Source: JAALKW01 sp963974485
GTDB lineage: Bacteria; Pseudomonadota; Gammaproteobacteria; Legionellales; Legionellaceae
Reading direction: 5' to 3'
Length of the DNA stretch: 31,566 bases
Assembly (NCBI GenBank): GCA_963974485.1
Contig: CAXBBS010000019.1
Location: 1-31,566, forward strand
Part shown: positions 23,406 through 30,971 of the stretch, in pieces
Position numbering within the stretch: position 1 is the stretch's first letter
How the letters are laid out: each line of letters begins with the position of its first letter
The notes under the pieces: generated by a model
The model's database searches: none
Told to the model about the DNA's origin: nothing
What the model saw: only the letters and a program-made list of their open reading frames with translations
Position numbers and translations under genes: made by a program

Positions 23406-24803
23406 TTAATCAGGTGTATTGTGTCTTGTTTCAACAATAACGATATTCTTTGACATAGAATTAATCTTTTCAGATATAATGCCTCTGTTTTTAACATCAA
23501 GATTGGCATCCCACTCATCAAGTAAAAGTATCTTTGAATGCACATCTTTATGAATCTCATCTAAAATAAGCATGGTTTTTTCTCCGTGAGAAAAGCTCTT
23601 ATTTGACGTGGATTCAAACATTAAATCAGAAGATGTCGGCAATAAATAAGCTTCATCTTTTAACGATTCCTTGAGCAAACTAAAAAAAACTGATTTTCCA
23701 GAGCCGTTTGATGCGCGTATTGTAATACGACCATTATTTAATTTAGGAAGAAACTGTAAAAAATCTTCTAGTCCACTTACATCTTGCCGTTCATTGTTAT
23801 AATTAATTTCTAAATTTTTCCATTTTATTTTACTCCCTAAATCTATAGTTTTATCTGTCATGGGAGAGAGCGCTCGGAGTAATCCCTTTAATTTTCCACG
23901 AACCCCGTGCCAATGCATCGCATGAGAAAAAACGGAAAAAATATTTTGTATTATTTGTATTTGACGTGGCAATGTAACAACAAGGGTTGTTAAGAGTGCA
24001 TAATCACTTATGTTTTTATAAAAGAACATGAGTGTTACGCAAGCAATAGGGATAAGAGCCAGCACCATGGTTATCGAACTATACAAGTTAGTTTTTTTTG
24101 TGAGGCTTACGGCGCTGCTAACAGCATTGCTAATGTTTTTATCAACTGACGCTGTCCATAACCCCAGGTTTTTGTCATTAGCTATAAGGATGTTATCTAC
24201 ACCTGATAACAAACCTTGATTCATCAAATTCCTATCTTTCTGAAAATCAACAGCAGAGCTTTCAATATTCTTTTTTGATATTTTGACAGATACATATAAA
24301 AGCGAAAAACTAATCATATAAGCAAAAAATAACATAGGCTCAATTACAAATCCTATAACCAGAATATTAAGAATCGCATTAAATCCACTAGATACCCACT
24401 CATAAAACAATGCGGATGTTTCATTCATAACCAAGAAACTTTCGTTTGTAAGCCATGGGTCATTTTTATTTCGATACTCTCGATTATTAAGTAAGCTTGT
24501 GTGGTTTTTATTTGATTTTGAAAAAATGGAAATATACTTTTTAAAAGCACTAAACTTTGATTTTTCCAAGTAAATTAGGGAGTAAATGCCAGGCAAATAA
24601 ACGACCATAAGCGATAGAATAAAAAGTAATAAATATATTACTGTAATATTATGCTCTGCAATGCTCTTGCCAAGGAATATGATAAATACCGTCGATGACG
24701 CAACAATAAGTTGTTGTATAAGCACAAAGGTAAAGCATAAAAAAGAAGCTTTTCCACGAAACAATGCAAATATTAGCTGCCAAACATTAGCTGGGGTTTT
24801 CAT
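23406..24803 (-). CDS. ABC transporter with fused membrane domain and compact ATPase domain
   Basis: A 465-residue half-transporter. Hydrophobic segments lie at about 21-44, 55-77, 142-175 and 241-275. The nucleotide-binding domain (about 325-465) is compact. It has Walker A SNGSGKS (365-371), a signature FSHGEK (404-409) in place of LSGGQ, Walker B KILLLDEWDANLD (424-436) and a switch His461. The usual Q-loop glutamine is not evident. ATG 24803 has AAAGG 8 nt ahead; the frame is open 13 codons further. This plan resembles exporters of small or cyclic peptides (SyrD/McjD-type). Convergent with the HExxH gene, it probably exports its product or gives self-immunity. Confidence 0.75.
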   Translation of the reverse strand: MKTPANVWQLIFALFRGKASFLCFTFVLIQQLIVASSTVFIIFLGKSIAEHNITVIYLLLFILSLMVVYLPGIYSLIYLEKSKFSAFKKYISIFSKSNKNHTSLLNNREYRNKNDPWLTNESFLVMNETSALFYEWVSSGFNAILNILVIGFVIEPMLFFAYMISFSLLYVSVKISKKNIESSAVDFQKDRNLMNQGLLSGVDNILIANDKNLGLWTASVDKNISNAVSSAVSLTKKTNLYSSITMVLALIPIACVTLMFFYKNISDYALLTTLVVTLPRQIQIIQNIFSVFSHAMHWHGVRGKLKGLLRALSPMTDKTIDLGSKIKWKNLEINYNNERQDVSGLEDFLQFLPKLNNGRITIRASNGSGKSVFFSLLKESLKDEAYLLPTSSDLMFESTSNKSFSHGEKTMLILDEIHKDVHSKILLLDEWDANLDVKNRGIISEKINSMSKNIVIVETRHNTPD

Positions 24804-24819
24804 GATGTTAACCTTTGTT

Positions 24820-24954
24820 TTAAATATCAATAAATAATTCACTGTTTTTGTACGTCTCGACCTGAAGATAATCTTTTTGATCTACTGCGCACATAGCTCC
24901 TATTCTAGAACAACATGAGTCCAGAAGCATTTTTAATAACACCCATCCCTTCAT
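24820..24954 (-). CDS. 44-codon ORF between relaxase and ABC transporter genes
   Basis: A small ORF whose ATG overlaps the traA stop (TAATG) and whose stop lies 16 bp before the exporter ATG. It would encode MKGWVLLKMLLDSCCSRIGA followed by a Tyr/Asp/Glu-rich end (VETYKNSELFIDI). An AGGAG lies just 2 nt ahead of an internal ATG at codon 21, so a shorter 24-residue form is possible. It could be a second precursor peptide, an immunity peptide or a spacer ORF. It has no homology I recognise, and the evidence is only its tight fit between the two genes. Confidence 0.35.
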   Translation of the reverse strand: MKGWVLLKMLLDSCCSRIGAMCAVDQKDYLQVETYKNSELFIDI

Positions 24955-27900
24955 TAATGCTCTAAGTCGAATCCAAGCCCTCGATCTAACCCTCGTTCAA
25001 TACGATGATTCAATCCTTTTGAAACTCCAGGGAGGTGCTGCTGGATGTAAGGGTTAAGTTTTTTATCATTTTTAATGGCCCTCGCTATTTCAAGCAATTC
25101 TTTGTCCAGTGTCTCAGCCCTGTATCCTCTTACTTTTTCTCGGGTATAGAGCTTTGCTTCATATTCAGCAAGAATAGGATGCGTTTCTTTTAACTGCTCA
25201 TGCAGTTTGAATCGATAGGACTGCTGTTTGTCATTAATAAAACTTTTTAAGTCCGAAGGCTTGATGAAATTCGCGTCTGCCTGTCGCCTTATGTGCCCAT
25301 AATCTTTTTGTACATCAACTTTATTTAAGGTTTTCATAAGCTCTGGCGTAACCTCAAGATTATCCGCCTTGATTTTAGCGACCGATACCACGGCTGTATA
25401 TCTTTCATGATAGCCAGAGGTGAGCTTAACATGCTGGGCTTCGAGATAACCTATTTTAATACCGTCTAATTTATCACCATACTTTGTCCATAGATTATGG
25501 CCTTGTTTATCACGAACCCGTGATACGGCGTAAAGCTCCTCAAAAGCAGGTAACGACTCCATGTTCACGCCTTTTTCACGTGATTCGCGCTCAAGTGCTC
25601 GGTGCAGCTTGGCACCTTTGGATTGAATATCCAGGTAGTTAGCCGCTTCTTTTGCCATATCCCGCAATTCACGCTTATTGTCATCACGTGTTTGAGCGCG
25701 TCGTTGCTGAACGAATGCTTCGTAATTCACCACATAATTGAATTTCTCTTTGATTTTGTTACCCATACCAGCCATGTGGTTGAGTGCGCGACCAATGAGC
25801 TTATCAGGGTCAAAACCACTTCGTATAGCAAAGTCGAGCGGCCAATCAATCACATTATCTTTGGTGGATTCGCGTGATAGGGTTCGCTTCAACGCGTCTA
25901 GGTCTGGATGTTGTCCAGCGTCAGCATAGATAGACAGTTTTTTACGATGACGTGTAAAGGCCACAAAACTTAAGGCTCGATTCCAGTATTTGTTATCAAC
26001 GAACACGCTGGTGTTATCTACCGTCATGCCTTGAGACTTATGAACCGTGGTTGCGTAGCCATAATCCAGGTGATGATAGGATTTTGGAATCGTAACGGTT
26101 GAACCACTATCAAGACGAGCTTCAAGGTACTCGTTATTAATCGAGGTAATCGTCGCTAAATCACCGTTTTTAACGCCGTGTGTTTTATTATTCTTTTTAA
26201 AGAGGATGCGCTCACCCGAAGCAAGTGTGATGTCACGCTTATTCATGACTTTAAGGTAATGTTTCAGGTGAACAGGGATGTTGACTGTATCACCACTTTC
26301 AAGCTGCACGGTGACGGCTTTATGCGACACCTTCAGGATATTAACTTGCTCACCACCCGAGATACCCAGCTCACGGTCGGTTAATGAAATAACGGCCTGA
26401 GCACCCGGTTGAAGCGCATTACCTTTATGCTCAACTTCACGATAGTAAACAAATTCATCGGTTGCGAGCTGTGATTTAGCTTGTAAGGCGGCACGTGCAC
26501 GCTCGTTGAGCTCAGAAACACTGTTGCGTGTAAACGCTAAGATGATATGAGATTTAATGTCGTCCGGTGATGAGATGGTATCGGCCCAGTCACCGACTAA
26601 CTCGCTTGCAGCATTACTGGATGACGATTCTTGAACAAGCTTCAACGCACCTTTCTTATCATAATGAGCCAGGGCTTTATCAATCTCACCGCGAGCCAAC
26701 ATCAGGCTTGCTTCTCGGTCACCGAGGTCTTCCTGGCGCGTGATATTATCCAGGGATATATATCCCACACGGTCAGCAATACCTCGGAATATCTCACCTT
26801 TTTGAATCGGCTTTAATTGCTGGGGGTCACCGACTAAAATAACTTTAGCCTTGGCACGATTCGCTGCATTTAAAATCATAGCCATGTTCGCAAAATCAAC
26901 CATGCCCGCCTCATCAATCACAAGTACATCGTGTTTGGTGAGCACCAGTTTTTTATTAGATAACTGGTGGGAAAGGGAGGCTATGGTAGATGATTGAATA
27001 CCCGTATCATCTTCGAGTGCTTTGGCTACTTTACTTGAAAGGGCGGCGCCTAAGACACGACAATTACTCGACTCATAATACTCTTTCACGGGCTTTAATA
27101 AATAGCTTTTTCCTGTCCCAGGCTTACCTACCAGAAGACTAATGTCATGACCTTGCGTGATGAACGAAAGAGCTTCTTTTTGCTCTTCATTCAGTTTAAA
27201 TTTATTAATCAACCCATCCAGTGGTAGCTTATAATCATGTGTTTTACGCGCATGCATTTGCTCAACATCTTTAAGTAAGTTAGCTTCTTGCATGTAATGA
27301 TTTCGCGTGGTGTAGGTCACATGTCCGCGGTCATCAGAACCTAGTTCAATCACATTTTTATTCGACAATAACTCTTCAACTTTAACCAAATAAAGTTCGG
27401 ATGACGTCGTTTCTTTGAGGGTTTTCAACAAGAGTTTTTCAATGTCACGTCGGGTAAAAACACTGTGTTCGATAGATAGGAGTTGAATCAATTCATCAAC
27501 ATCACCAAGCGCAATTTGTTCACGTGAATCACGAATGATTTTGTTCTCTTCTTGAAGATAACTTCCACCACTATGCCTGGATTTACCCTCATGTTTTTCT
27601 GGAATAATGTGGTTTAAATCAACCGATAAATCAATGTTATTTTCAACAAAAAATTCGTTTTGAGCGTCACGTGATTTTTGGCTCCACCGCTCATCTTCTA
27701 GAACTTTCCCCTTAAAAAAAGAAGGGTTTAAATCACGCGCTTTATATTTTGAAAAACCATCTTTTTCTAATCGACGTGTCGTGTGATAGAGATGTGCATG
27801 AGGATTACCATCGCCTTTATCGTGAATAGAAATATCTACAGGAATACCATCATCTACGAAATTAACTTTTGCAAAACGCTTGGCAAACTCAATTTGTTGT

Positions 27901-28196
27901 TCAAGGTTAAGTTCTTTAGGAAGGGCTAAAACAAGGTCTTTTCCAAGTTGTGCATCTTTCCTTTTTTCAGAAGTTTCAACTTTATTCCAGAGGAATTCTT
28001 GCTCCGAAAATTCACCAGGAGCGACTTCAGGAACCATCAATTCTGTGAAAACAACATCCGTTCTTTTTGTGTAATCGTGTACAAGGCCAGTTCTCTCATC
28101 TGTCAAACATGTTCCTGAACGATAGGCGGCCGCAGCTACTGCGCTATGTCCTTTCGCTCTCGATATTAAACTTACTTTTGCAAATGCTATCGCCAT
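24954..28196 (-). CDS. traA: TraA-like relaxase with C-terminal RecD/TraI-type helicase (MobA/MobL, MOBQ)
   Basis: A 1080-residue conjugative relaxase of the Ti-plasmid TraA class. The N-terminal MobA/MobL domain has Tyr25 (AAAAYRSG), the probable catalytic tyrosine, and the metal-binding histidines of HDKGDGNPHAHLYHTTR (His125, His133, His135). A RecD-like helicase follows, with Walker A GKPGTGKS (about 357-364), IDEAGMVD (about 424) and GDPQQLKP (about 456). A further helicase motif, YATTVHKSQGMT, lies near residue 720. The C-terminal 250 residues are helical and may bind partners. It would nick the origin of transfer, stay on the 5' end and unwind the strand. It is divergent from traC/traD, as on Ti plasmids. 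Confidence 0.93.
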   Translation of the reverse strand: MAIAFAKVSLISRAKGHSAVAAAAYRSGTCLTDERTGLVHDYTKRTDVVFTELMVPEVAPGEFSEQEFLWNKVETSEKRKDAQLGKDLVLALPKELNLEQQIEFAKRFAKVNFVDDGIPVDISIHDKGDGNPHAHLYHTTRRLEKDGFSKYKARDLNPSFFKGKVLEDERWSQKSRDAQNEFFVENNIDLSVDLNHIIPEKHEGKSRHSGGSYLQEENKIIRDSREQIALGDVDELIQLLSIEHSVFTRRDIEKLLLKTLKETTSSELYLVKVEELLSNKNVIELGSDDRGHVTYTTRNHYMQEANLLKDVEQMHARKTHDYKLPLDGLINKFKLNEEQKEALSFITQGHDISLLVGKPGTGKSYLLKPVKEYYESSNCRVLGAALSSKVAKALEDDTGIQSSTIASLSHQLSNKKLVLTKHDVLVIDEAGMVDFANMAMILNAANRAKAKVILVGDPQQLKPIQKGEIFRGIADRVGYISLDNITRQEDLGDREASLMLARGEIDKALAHYDKKGALKLVQESSSSNAASELVGDWADTISSPDDIKSHIILAFTRNSVSELNERARAALQAKSQLATDEFVYYREVEHKGNALQPGAQAVISLTDRELGISGGEQVNILKVSHKAVTVQLESGDTVNIPVHLKHYLKVMNKRDITLASGERILFKKNNKTHGVKNGDLATITSINNEYLEARLDSGSTVTIPKSYHHLDYGYATTVHKSQGMTVDNTSVFVDNKYWNRALSFVAFTRHRKKLSIYADAGQHPDLDALKRTLSRESTKDNVIDWPLDFAIRSGFDPDKLIGRALNHMAGMGNKIKEKFNYVVNYEAFVQQRRAQTRDDNKRELRDMAKEAANYLDIQSKGAKLHRALERESREKGVNMESLPAFEELYAVSRVRDKQGHNLWTKYGDKLDGIKIGYLEAQHVKLTSGYHERYTAVVSVAKIKADNLEVTPELMKTLNKVDVQKDYGHIRRQADANFIKPSDLKSFINDKQQSYRFKLHEQLKETHPILAEYEAKLYTREKVRGYRAETLDKELLEIARAIKNDKKLNPYIQQHLPGVSKGLNHRIERGLDRGLGFDLEH

Positions 28197-28306
28197 AGGG
28201 TTATTTTAGCAAACATTCGTTAGAATGTATATTGCGCTCTTCGAGATTGATTGGACTTCGCTTCGCTCGTGTTTTTTGGTATTTATCTTGGTATGAATCG
28301 ACATAT
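28197..28306. other. Candidate origin of transfer (oriT) with MOBQ-like nic region
   Basis: This gap between divergent traA and traC is where Ti-type oriTs lie. A perfect hairpin, ACATTC-GTTA-GAATGT (28213-28228), is followed directly by ATATTGCGCTCT (28229-28240). This resembles the MOBQ nic core known from RSF1010 (TAAGTGCGCCCT), where the cut follows the GCGC and an inverted repeat stands just upstream. The predicted nick would be after C28237. Not tested; the similarity was read by eye. Confidence 0.55.
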
Positions 28307-28351
28307 ATGCTAAACTTAAACAAGAACAAGAATCCTGAAATGGAAAAGACG

Positions 28352-28558
28352 ATGGCTAAGAAAACAATATCTGAAAAAGAACAGGAGCTTCTCAGCATCA
28401 TAAGCTCCGCAAAAGATAAGTTGTTTAAATTGCAACAAAAGCAAAAGGTAGAACTCGGAACACTCGCGTTCAAGCATGGTCTTTATCAGGTCGATAAAGA
28501 AACGTTAAATACTGCTTTTAAGAAACTAGCAAAAGAGCTCAATATTGGAAATCAATAA
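28352..28558 (+). CDS. traC: TraC/TraD-family small relaxosome protein
   Basis: A 68-residue basic helical protein: a coiled-coil-like start (SEKEQELLSIISSAKDKLFKL) then QKQKVELGTLAFKHGLYQVD, a pattern shared with small accessory proteins of Ti-type conjugation. GGAA lies about 6 nt ahead of this ATG. The frame is open to 28232 with ATGs at 28307 and 28340 as alternatives; the longer forms would run into the predicted oriT. It overlaps the next gene by 14 bp and would help TraA bind the transfer origin. Confidence 0.65.
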   Translation: MAKKTISEKEQELLSIISSAKDKLFKLQQKQKVELGTLAFKHGLYQVDKETLNTAFKKLAKELNIGNQ

Positions 28559-28811
28559 TCAAATTAAGAAACAAGAGCAACGAATTGCCCGAGCGGAAAA
28601 TTCACTTGTACTTGAGAAATTAAAGAAAAGGCGTGCAGACACCCGGCGCAAAATTGAGCTCGGTGGTCTTGTCGTAAAATCAGGAATTGATGGTTTTAAT
28701 AAATCCGTTATTCTTGGTGCACTTATGCATGCTTTGCAATCAATTGAAAAAGAAGAAAGTTATAAAAAGATTTTTGAATCCATAGGCGATGCCGAATTTT
28801 TAAAGGACTAA
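28545..28811 (+). CDS. traD: TraD-family conjugal transfer protein
   Basis: An 88-residue basic protein. RRADTRRKIELGGLVVKSGI (29-48) and VILGALMHAL (55-64) match the conserved core of the Ti-plasmid TraD family. The N-terminal 28 residues are a charged helix. The start is TTG, overlapping the preceding gene by 14 bp, with only a weak GAG upstream, so it may depend on coupling. Its role is as an accessory DNA-binding part of the relaxosome; the partner gene traA is divergent. Confidence 0.75.
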   Translation: MEINNQIKKQEQRIARAENSLVLEKLKKRRADTRRKIELGGLVVKSGIDGFNKSVILGALMHALQSIEKEESYKKIFESIGDAEFLKD

Positions 28812-28814
28812 ATA

Positions 28815-29390
28815 ATGGAACTTTCCATGGATGTTATCGACAAAGAAATACGTGACCTGAAATTAGAAATTGCTGAACAACAAAAAAAACAGGAATACGA
28901 TAAGCTTAAAAAAGACCTGTTTGATATATCCTACAAAGCAAACAACACCATGACAGAATTTGATGGTGGGATGACGGAAGTCGATACCGAAAAATCACTT
29001 AAAACCAATCGCTCAAAAGAGTCTTTCTTTGATTTAGTATTTGCAAGAATTCTTCGGATGTTTAATGCAAGACCCATCGTCGGAAATATTATTGGAATAG
29101 GGTTAGCCTTCGTAGGTCTTATGAGCATGAATAAGTATATGAATAACCCTGAACTCGTGATGGTGAAAATGTACTTGGGTCGATTTATGATGATTTCAGG
29201 TGTGATTCAAATATTAAAATCTGCAACCCGAAGTCTGCTACTTCCATTGGTTGCAACAGCAGTCGGTGGTACCATCGCCAATCAATTAACCGGCAATCAT
29301 TTAATACTTGGTCAGCCTTCGTGGTTCTATCAAGGTGTGCTCATTACGGGGCTTATTGGAATCGCTATTTCTGTGTTTTCGATTGATTAA
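28815..29390 (+). CDS. Coiled-coil membrane protein downstream of traD
   Basis: A 191-residue protein. Residues 1-45 form a charged coiled coil (DKEIRDLKLEIAEQQKKQEYDK shape). There is a polar middle, then three or four hydrophobic segments in the last 100 residues (IVGNIIGIGLAFVGLM, MMISGVIQIL, LLLPLVATAVGG and VLITGLIGIAISVF). AAGGA lies 8 nt ahead of the ATG, and the gene follows traD by 3 bp, so it belongs to the tra operon. No family recognised; a membrane anchor or mating-pair factor is possible. Confidence 0.65.
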   Translation: MELSMDVIDKEIRDLKLEIAEQQKKQEYDKLKKDLFDISYKANNTMTEFDGGMTEVDTEKSLKTNRSKESFFDLVFARILRMFNARPIVGNIIGIGLAFVGLMSMNKYMNNPELVMVKMYLGRFMMISGVIQILKSATRSLLLPLVATAVGGTIANQLTGNHLILGQPSWFYQGVLITGLIGIAISVFSID

Positions 29391-29432
29391 CCTATTAAAA
29401 ATATTTTTGAATGACTCCAGGGTGGATGAACT

Positions 29433-29633
29433 ATGTTTTCAAAGCATTGCAATATTGATAAAACTGATCGTATCAACAGAGCAGTGATTGGTCTATTACT
29501 CTGTGTTGCTGTATTGATTGGGATGGGGAAATCTTTTTTCATGGTTGTTGGGTTGGTATTGGTGACGGAAGGAATCATCGGCTGGTGCTCCATCCCTTAC
29601 TTGATTGGTAAAATTAAAAAATATAAAAAATAG
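29433..29633 (+). CDS. DUF2892 / YgaP-type small membrane protein
   Basis: A 66-residue protein with the DUF2892 pattern: NIDKTDRINRAVIGLLLCVAV at the N-terminus, two membrane helices (about 17-31 and 34-57) and a short basic tail. Family members are often fused to or near rhodanese and glyoxalase-type genes. The function is unknown. Its stop codon is the first triplet of the long hairpin that follows. Confidence 0.7.
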   Translation: MFSKHCNIDKTDRINRAVIGLLLCVAVLIGMGKSFFMVVGLVLVTEGIIGWCSIPYLIGKIKKYKK

Positions 29634-29716
29634 CCCTAGCTATCCACAAGTCCATAGGGCAGGAGCACATTGTGTGCTGCGTATAGGCCTGTGGACCCTG
29701 TGGTTTGGTAGGGCTA
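29631..29716. other. Long nested hairpin / structured element
   Basis: Four stems nest in 86 nt: TAGCCCTA (29631-29638) with TAGGGCTA (29709-29716); CCACA (29644-29648) with TGTGG (29699-29703); GTCCATAGG (29650-29658) with CCTGTGGAC (29688-29696, one G-U pair); and AGCACA (29664-29669) with TGTGCT (29673-29678) at the tip. Such order suggests a selected DNA or RNA structure. There is no T-run afterwards, and the R-box ends of an integron attC are not seen. Confidence 0.65.
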
Positions 29717-29731
29717 CCTCCTGGTATACGG

Positions 29732-29748
29732 CTTCAATTTCATTGAAG
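29732..29748 (+). terminator. Short hairpin with AT-rich tail upstream of glyoxalase gene
   Basis: CTTCAAT-TTC-ATTGAAG is a perfect 7-bp stem with a 3-nt loop, followed by ATTTTATAA. It may be a weak intrinsic terminator for the genes to the left, or a leader element of the glyoxalase gene that starts 31 bp further on. The tail is not a clean T-run. Confidence 0.35.
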
Positions 29749-29778
29749 ATTTTATAACTTTTAAGGAAGTTTAAATTA

Positions 29779-30219
29779 ATGAAATATCTTCACTCAATGG
29801 TAAGAGTATCTAACTTAGAAGAATCCCTTGATTTTTACTGCAACAAACTTGGTTTAATTGAAGTTAAAAGAACTGAGCATGAACAAGGCCGATTTACCTT
29901 GATATTTCTAGCAGCTCCAAACGATCTTGAGCAAGCTCAAAAGGAACACGCTCCCTTGCTTGAATTAACTTATAATTGGGATAAAGAAAAATACCAGGAA
30001 GGACGTAACTTCGGTCACTTGGCGTATGAAGTAGAAAACATTTATGATACATGCAAAAAATTGCAGGACGGAGGCATTGTTATTAATAGGCCTCCACGCG
30101 ATGGTTATATGGCCTTTATACGATCACCGGATAATATTTCTATTGAGCTGTTACAACAAGGTGAGCCACTTGAAAAACAAGAGCCATGGGTATCTGCTTT
30201 GAATGCTGGAACTTGGTAG
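29779..30219 (+). CDS. gloA: Glyoxalase I (lactoylglutathione lyase)
   Basis: A 146-residue vicinal-oxygen-chelate enzyme that isomerises the methylglyoxal-glutathione hemithioacetal. The four metal ligands of GloA are present: His5 (YLHSMVRV), Glu62 (LLELTYNW), His80 (FGHLAYEV) and Glu123 (ISIELLQ). The central GRNFGHLAYEV and the final FIRSPDNISIELLQ are typical of the Ni-type bacterial form. AAGGAAG lies about 12 nt ahead of the ATG. It is a housekeeping-type detoxification gene on an accessory element, so it may be an extra copy of a chromosomal one. Confidence 0.9.
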   Translation: MKYLHSMVRVSNLEESLDFYCNKLGLIEVKRTEHEQGRFTLIFLAAPNDLEQAQKEHAPLLELTYNWDKEKYQEGRNFGHLAYEVENIYDTCKKLQDGGIVINRPPRDGYMAFIRSPDNISIELLQQGEPLEKQEPWVSALNAGTW

Positions 30220-30229
30220 AAATGTGTTT

Positions 30230-30263
30230 TTGACATTGTGCAACTAAAGTGGTACACTTGTTG
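30230..30263 (+). promoter_or_regulatory. Sigma-70 promoter and operator of the toxin-antitoxin operon
   Basis: TTGACA (30230-30235), exactly 17 bp, then TACACT (30253-30258) is a strong promoter. The inverted repeat AAGTG-GTA-CACTT (30247-30259) covers the -10 element, a natural site for antitoxin autorepression. The toxin GTG starts 5 nt after the -10, so transcription should begin at or next to the start codon. Confidence 0.75.
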
Positions 30264-30652
30264 TGAATAGAGAATGTGAGTACATTGCTTATAGCGGCGA
30301 TTCTTTTACCATTGAATGGTATTTTGATAACAAAAATAAAAGTGAGGCCTTAGAATACTATAACTCACTTAAAGCTAGCGAAAGAATCCAGCTTTTAAAA
30401 CTCGTCAAACGCATGGGTGATGTTGGCGAAATTAAAGATAAAACCAAGTTCCGGAGTGAAGGCGACAAAATCTATGCCTTTAAACCACAGCCGGACCGGT
30501 TCTTATGCTTTTTTAACGAAGGTAAAAAAATAATAATAACCAATGGTTTTAGAAAAAAACAACAAAAATTACCTTCAAATGAAAAAGAAAGAGCATTAAT
30601 TAACCGTGAAAGCTATATTAACAGGCTGAAGTCAGGTGAATATTATGAGTAA
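30263..30652 (+). CDS. higB: HigB/RelE-superfamily toxin (Gp49-like)
   Basis: A 129-residue toxin of the Gp49/HigB-like RelE superfamily, expected to cut ribosome-bound mRNA. The core reads FTIEWYFDNKNKSEALEYYNSL, KLVKRMGDVGEIKDKTKFRS, then YAFKPQPDRFLCFF and IIITNGFRKKQQKLP, with the basic and aromatic residues typical of this group. The toxin gene precedes the antitoxin, as in higBA systems. The start is a GTG with no room for a Shine-Dalgarno, because the -10 box ends 5 nt earlier; no other good in-frame start precedes the first conserved block. Possible leaderless translation would keep toxin output low. Confidence 0.85.
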   Translation: MNRECEYIAYSGDSFTIEWYFDNKNKSEALEYYNSLKASERIQLLKLVKRMGDVGEIKDKTKFRSEGDKIYAFKPQPDRFLCFFNEGKKIIITNGFRKKQQKLPSNEKERALINRESYINRLKSGEYYE

Positions 30653-30941
30653 AAAACAGTTATCCACATTTGAACGAGAAATGCGTGATGAATCTTTTCA
30701 AAAACAATTTGAGGAGGAGTATAACGACTTCGTCTTATCTGAAACGATCAGGTCACTCATGACAAATGAACATAAATCCGTTAGAAAACTCGCTGAGGAG
30801 TCCGGATTATCACCAACGGTCATTCAAAAAATGCGTTCAGGTCAACAAGAAGATGTTAAACTCAGTAATTTTATTAATATTTCTCATGCATGCGGGTATC
30901 AAGTAATATTAGAAAAATCTAACCAGCGAATCACTCTCTAA
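30645..30941 (+). CDS. higA: XRE-family antitoxin (HigA-like)
   Basis: A 98-residue antitoxin. The C-terminal half is an XRE helix-turn-helix (SVRKLAEESGLSPTVIQKMRSGQ then VKLSNFINISHACG). The N-terminal 35 residues are charged and probably wrap the toxin. It overlaps the toxin gene by 8 bp. ATG 30645 has CAGGTGA ahead; a GTG three codons earlier is an alternative. It should neutralise the toxin and repress the operon at the site over the -10 box. Confidence 0.87.
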   Translation: MSKKQLSTFEREMRDESFQKQFEEEYNDFVLSETIRSLMTNEHKSVRKLAEESGLSPTVIQKMRSGQQEDVKLSNFINISHACGYQVILEKSNQRITL

Positions 30942-30971
30942 TTTTTTTATTATTTGCTTATAGGAACAATT

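Noticed and set aside
29631..29716. Integron attC site
   Set aside because: The length and foldback fit, but the conserved GTTRRRY/RYYYAAC ends and an integrase gene are not seen.
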